This document shows positions 63,105 through 64,000 of a DNA stretch of 64,000 nucleotides, in pieces. The stretch is taken from positions 1 through 64,000 of the forward strand of contig NZ_LQBK01000006.1 in NCBI RefSeq assembly GCF_001483755.1. Direction: 5' to 3'. The notes beneath the pieces were generated by a model. The model did not search any database. It saw only the letters and a list, made by a program, of their open reading frames with translations, and had not been told where the DNA came from. Within the stretch, counting starts at the first letter, position 1. Every line of letters begins with the position of its first letter. The stretch comes from Kocuria rosea subsp. polaris (GTDB lineage: Bacteria > Actinomycetota > Actinomycetes > Actinomycetales > Micrococcaceae). The translations under genes were made by a program, and so were the position numbers.

Positions 63105-63740
63105 TCAGCGGGCGGTGGTCCACAGCTCGGGCACGCCGACGCCCGCCCGGCCGAGCAGCGTGCGCAGGGTGCTGAGGCTCAGGCCGACGACGGCGTGCAC
63201 GTCGCCCTCCACCCGCTCCACGAACGCCGCGCCGAGCGAGTCGATGGTGAAGGACCCGGCCACCTCGAGGGGCTCGCCGGTGGCCACGTAGGCCGCGACC
63301 TCGTCGTCGGACATCTGCGCGAAGAAGACCTCGGCGCTGGCGGGGGCGCCGCCGCTCCAGCCGGTCCCGCCGTCCGCCGGGCTGCGCGTGTCCACGAGCC
63401 AGTGGCCCGTGTGGAGCACCCCCGAGCGCCCGCGCATGGCCCGGATCCGGGCGGTCGCCGTCGCGGCGTCCAGGGGCTTGCCGTGCACCTCGCCGTCGAG
63501 CTCGAAGACCGAGTCGCAGCCCACCACGAGGGCGCCGGCGGCCTCGGGCAGCGCCGCCACGGCCTCCGCCTTGGCCCGGGCCAGGACCATCGCGGTCTCC
63601 TCGGCGCCGGTCACCCCGCGCTCCCGGACCACGGCGTCCTCGTCCACGTCGGAGACGAGCCGGTCGTGGCCGATCCCGGCGTCGGCCAGCAGCTTGGTGC
63701 GGGCGGGGGAGCGGGAGGCGAGGACGAGGCGGGGAGTCAC
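63105..63740 (-). CDS. maf: Maf-family nucleotide pyrophosphatase
   Basis: A 211-residue house-cleaning nucleotide pyrophosphatase. Family motifs: LVLASRSPARTKLLADAG at the N-terminus, LARAKAEAV, VVGCDSVFELDGEVHGKP (metal and base recognition), MRGRSGVLHTGH, and YVATGEPLEVAGSFTIDSLG near the C-terminus. Maf proteins hydrolyse non-canonical or canonical nucleotides to limit misincorporation and have been linked to septum inhibition. The GTG start at 63740 matches the conserved N-terminus. It precedes accA3 on the minus strand, as commonly seen in actinobacteria. Confidence 0.92.
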   Translation of the reverse strand: MTPRLVLASRSPARTKLLADAGIGHDRLVSDVDEDAVVRERGVTGAEETAMVLARAKAEAVAALPEAAGALVVGCDSVFELDGEVHGKPLDAATATARIRAMRGRSGVLHTGHWLVDTRSPADGGTGWSGGAPASAEVFFAQMSDDEVAAYVATGEPLEVAGSFTIDSLGAAFVERVEGDVHAVVGLSLSTLRTLLGRAGVGVPELWTTAR

Positions 63741-63793
63741 CGTCCCAGGATACGCAGGGCGTACGCGCGAGGTCGCGATCGGCTCTGACCGCG

Positions 63794-63884
63794 CGCGAGG
63801 GGCCGCGTCCTGCTGGTGAGACGTTCTCTCACCGACAGGACGCGACCCCTCGCGATCGCCCGGGACAGGACGCGACACCTCGCG
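63794..63884. repeat. Palindromic intergenic element E3 with one trailing arm copy
   Basis: Bases 63794-63812 pair with 63836-63854 (19 positions, one G-T), enclosing an inner 7-pair hairpin (ggtgaga...tctcacc). The right arm caggacgcgacccctcgcg is repeated with one change at 63866-63884, 30 bases on. The architecture equals that of E1 and E2, but the arm sequence differs. It lies between the dehydrogenase stop and the maf start. Confidence 0.75.
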
Positions 63885-63894
63885 TCCGCCCGGC

Positions 63895-64000
63895 TCAGTA
63901 CTCGACGACCACGCGGCCCTCGATCTTGCCCTTCTCCATCTCGTCGAGGATCGCGTTGACGTCCTCGAGCGGACGGGTGCTGTAGGTCGGGTGGATCAGA
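63895..64000 (-). CDS. Zinc-type alcohol dehydrogenase, C-terminal end (runs off the right edge)
   Basis: The last 34 codons on the minus strand read LIHPTYSTRPLEDVNAILDE, then MEKGKIEGRVVVEY and a stop at 63895. This is the usual C-terminus of medium-chain, zinc-dependent alcohol dehydrogenases (the LxDVNxxxxxxxxGxxxGRxV pattern). The catalytic and zinc-binding parts lie outside the window, so the substrate cannot be judged. Confidence 0.7.
   Translation of the reverse strand, partial: LIHPTYSTRPLEDVNAILDEMEKGKIEGRVVVEY

Overview
The window is very GC-rich DNA, with frequent GTG starts and gene families typical of Actinobacteria (an AccA3-type carboxylase next to Maf, an LpdA-type flavoprotein next to a phosphomutase and a purine nucleoside phosphorylase, a HemD-winged-helix regulator, DUF2505). 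It most resembles a chromosome segment from a Micrococcaceae-like organism (Kocuria/Arthrobacter relatives). That placement is inference; no rRNA gene or species marker is present.

Layout. 1-2540: end of a membrane-protein gene, the Na+/H+ antiporter nhaA and a DUF2505 gene. 2944-13155: a surface-polysaccharide locus of visibly lower GC and less biased codon use, with a Wzz-like copolymerase, Wzy-like polymerase, decayed insertion-sequence remnants, GDP-L-fucose synthesis (gmd, fcl), two GT4 glycosyltransferases, a WcaF-like acetyltransferase, a Wzx flippase and a membrane-anchored SGNH esterase. 13278-18963: mfd, a tandem duplicated small membrane-protein gene with duplicated terminators, and deoC. 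19173-26287 (minus strand): a tightly coupled operon that looks like an exopolysaccharide synthase system. It has two small membrane proteins, a processive GT2 synthase, two NodB polysaccharide deacetylases and a GH10-family lipoprotein hydrolase. The second deacetylase has an apparent frameshift in its last carbohydrate-binding repeat.

27188-53797: an assimilatory nitrate/nitrite region interleaved with a second system. Nitrogen genes are a stand-alone HemD-like protein, cobA and a CbiX-like chelatase (siroheme supply), narK, a molybdopterin nitrate reductase, its flavoprotein partner, an NnaR-like HemD-winged-helix regulator, and divergently placed nirB and nirD. GlnR-like boxes are visible at two or three of these promoters. 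The interleaved system is a LysP-like lysine permease, a membrane-anchored alpha/beta hydrolase, a 1379-residue Pls/PosA-type peptide synthetase (adenylation, carrier, six membrane segments, three C-terminal repeats) whose specificity residues read DAESIGTVIK, and a coupled DUF1624/HGSNAT-like membrane acyltransferase. Further copies of the acyltransferase lie at 44367 and 52505, and of the hydrolase at 51333. Together these suggest synthesis, and perhaps acyl modification, of a poly-lysine-like peptide.

53871-64000: conserved actinobacterial housekeeping genes (phosphomutase, purine nucleoside phosphorylase, LpdA, MHS-type transporter, accA3, maf). A Sfp-type phosphopantetheinyl transferase and a type II thioesterase are inserted behind accA3; the transferase could activate the Pls carrier domain. 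Three intergenic palindromic elements (about 29.9, 38.5 and 63.8 kb) share one architecture: a long outer stem, a small inner hairpin, then one or more extra copies of the right arm every 30-32 bases.
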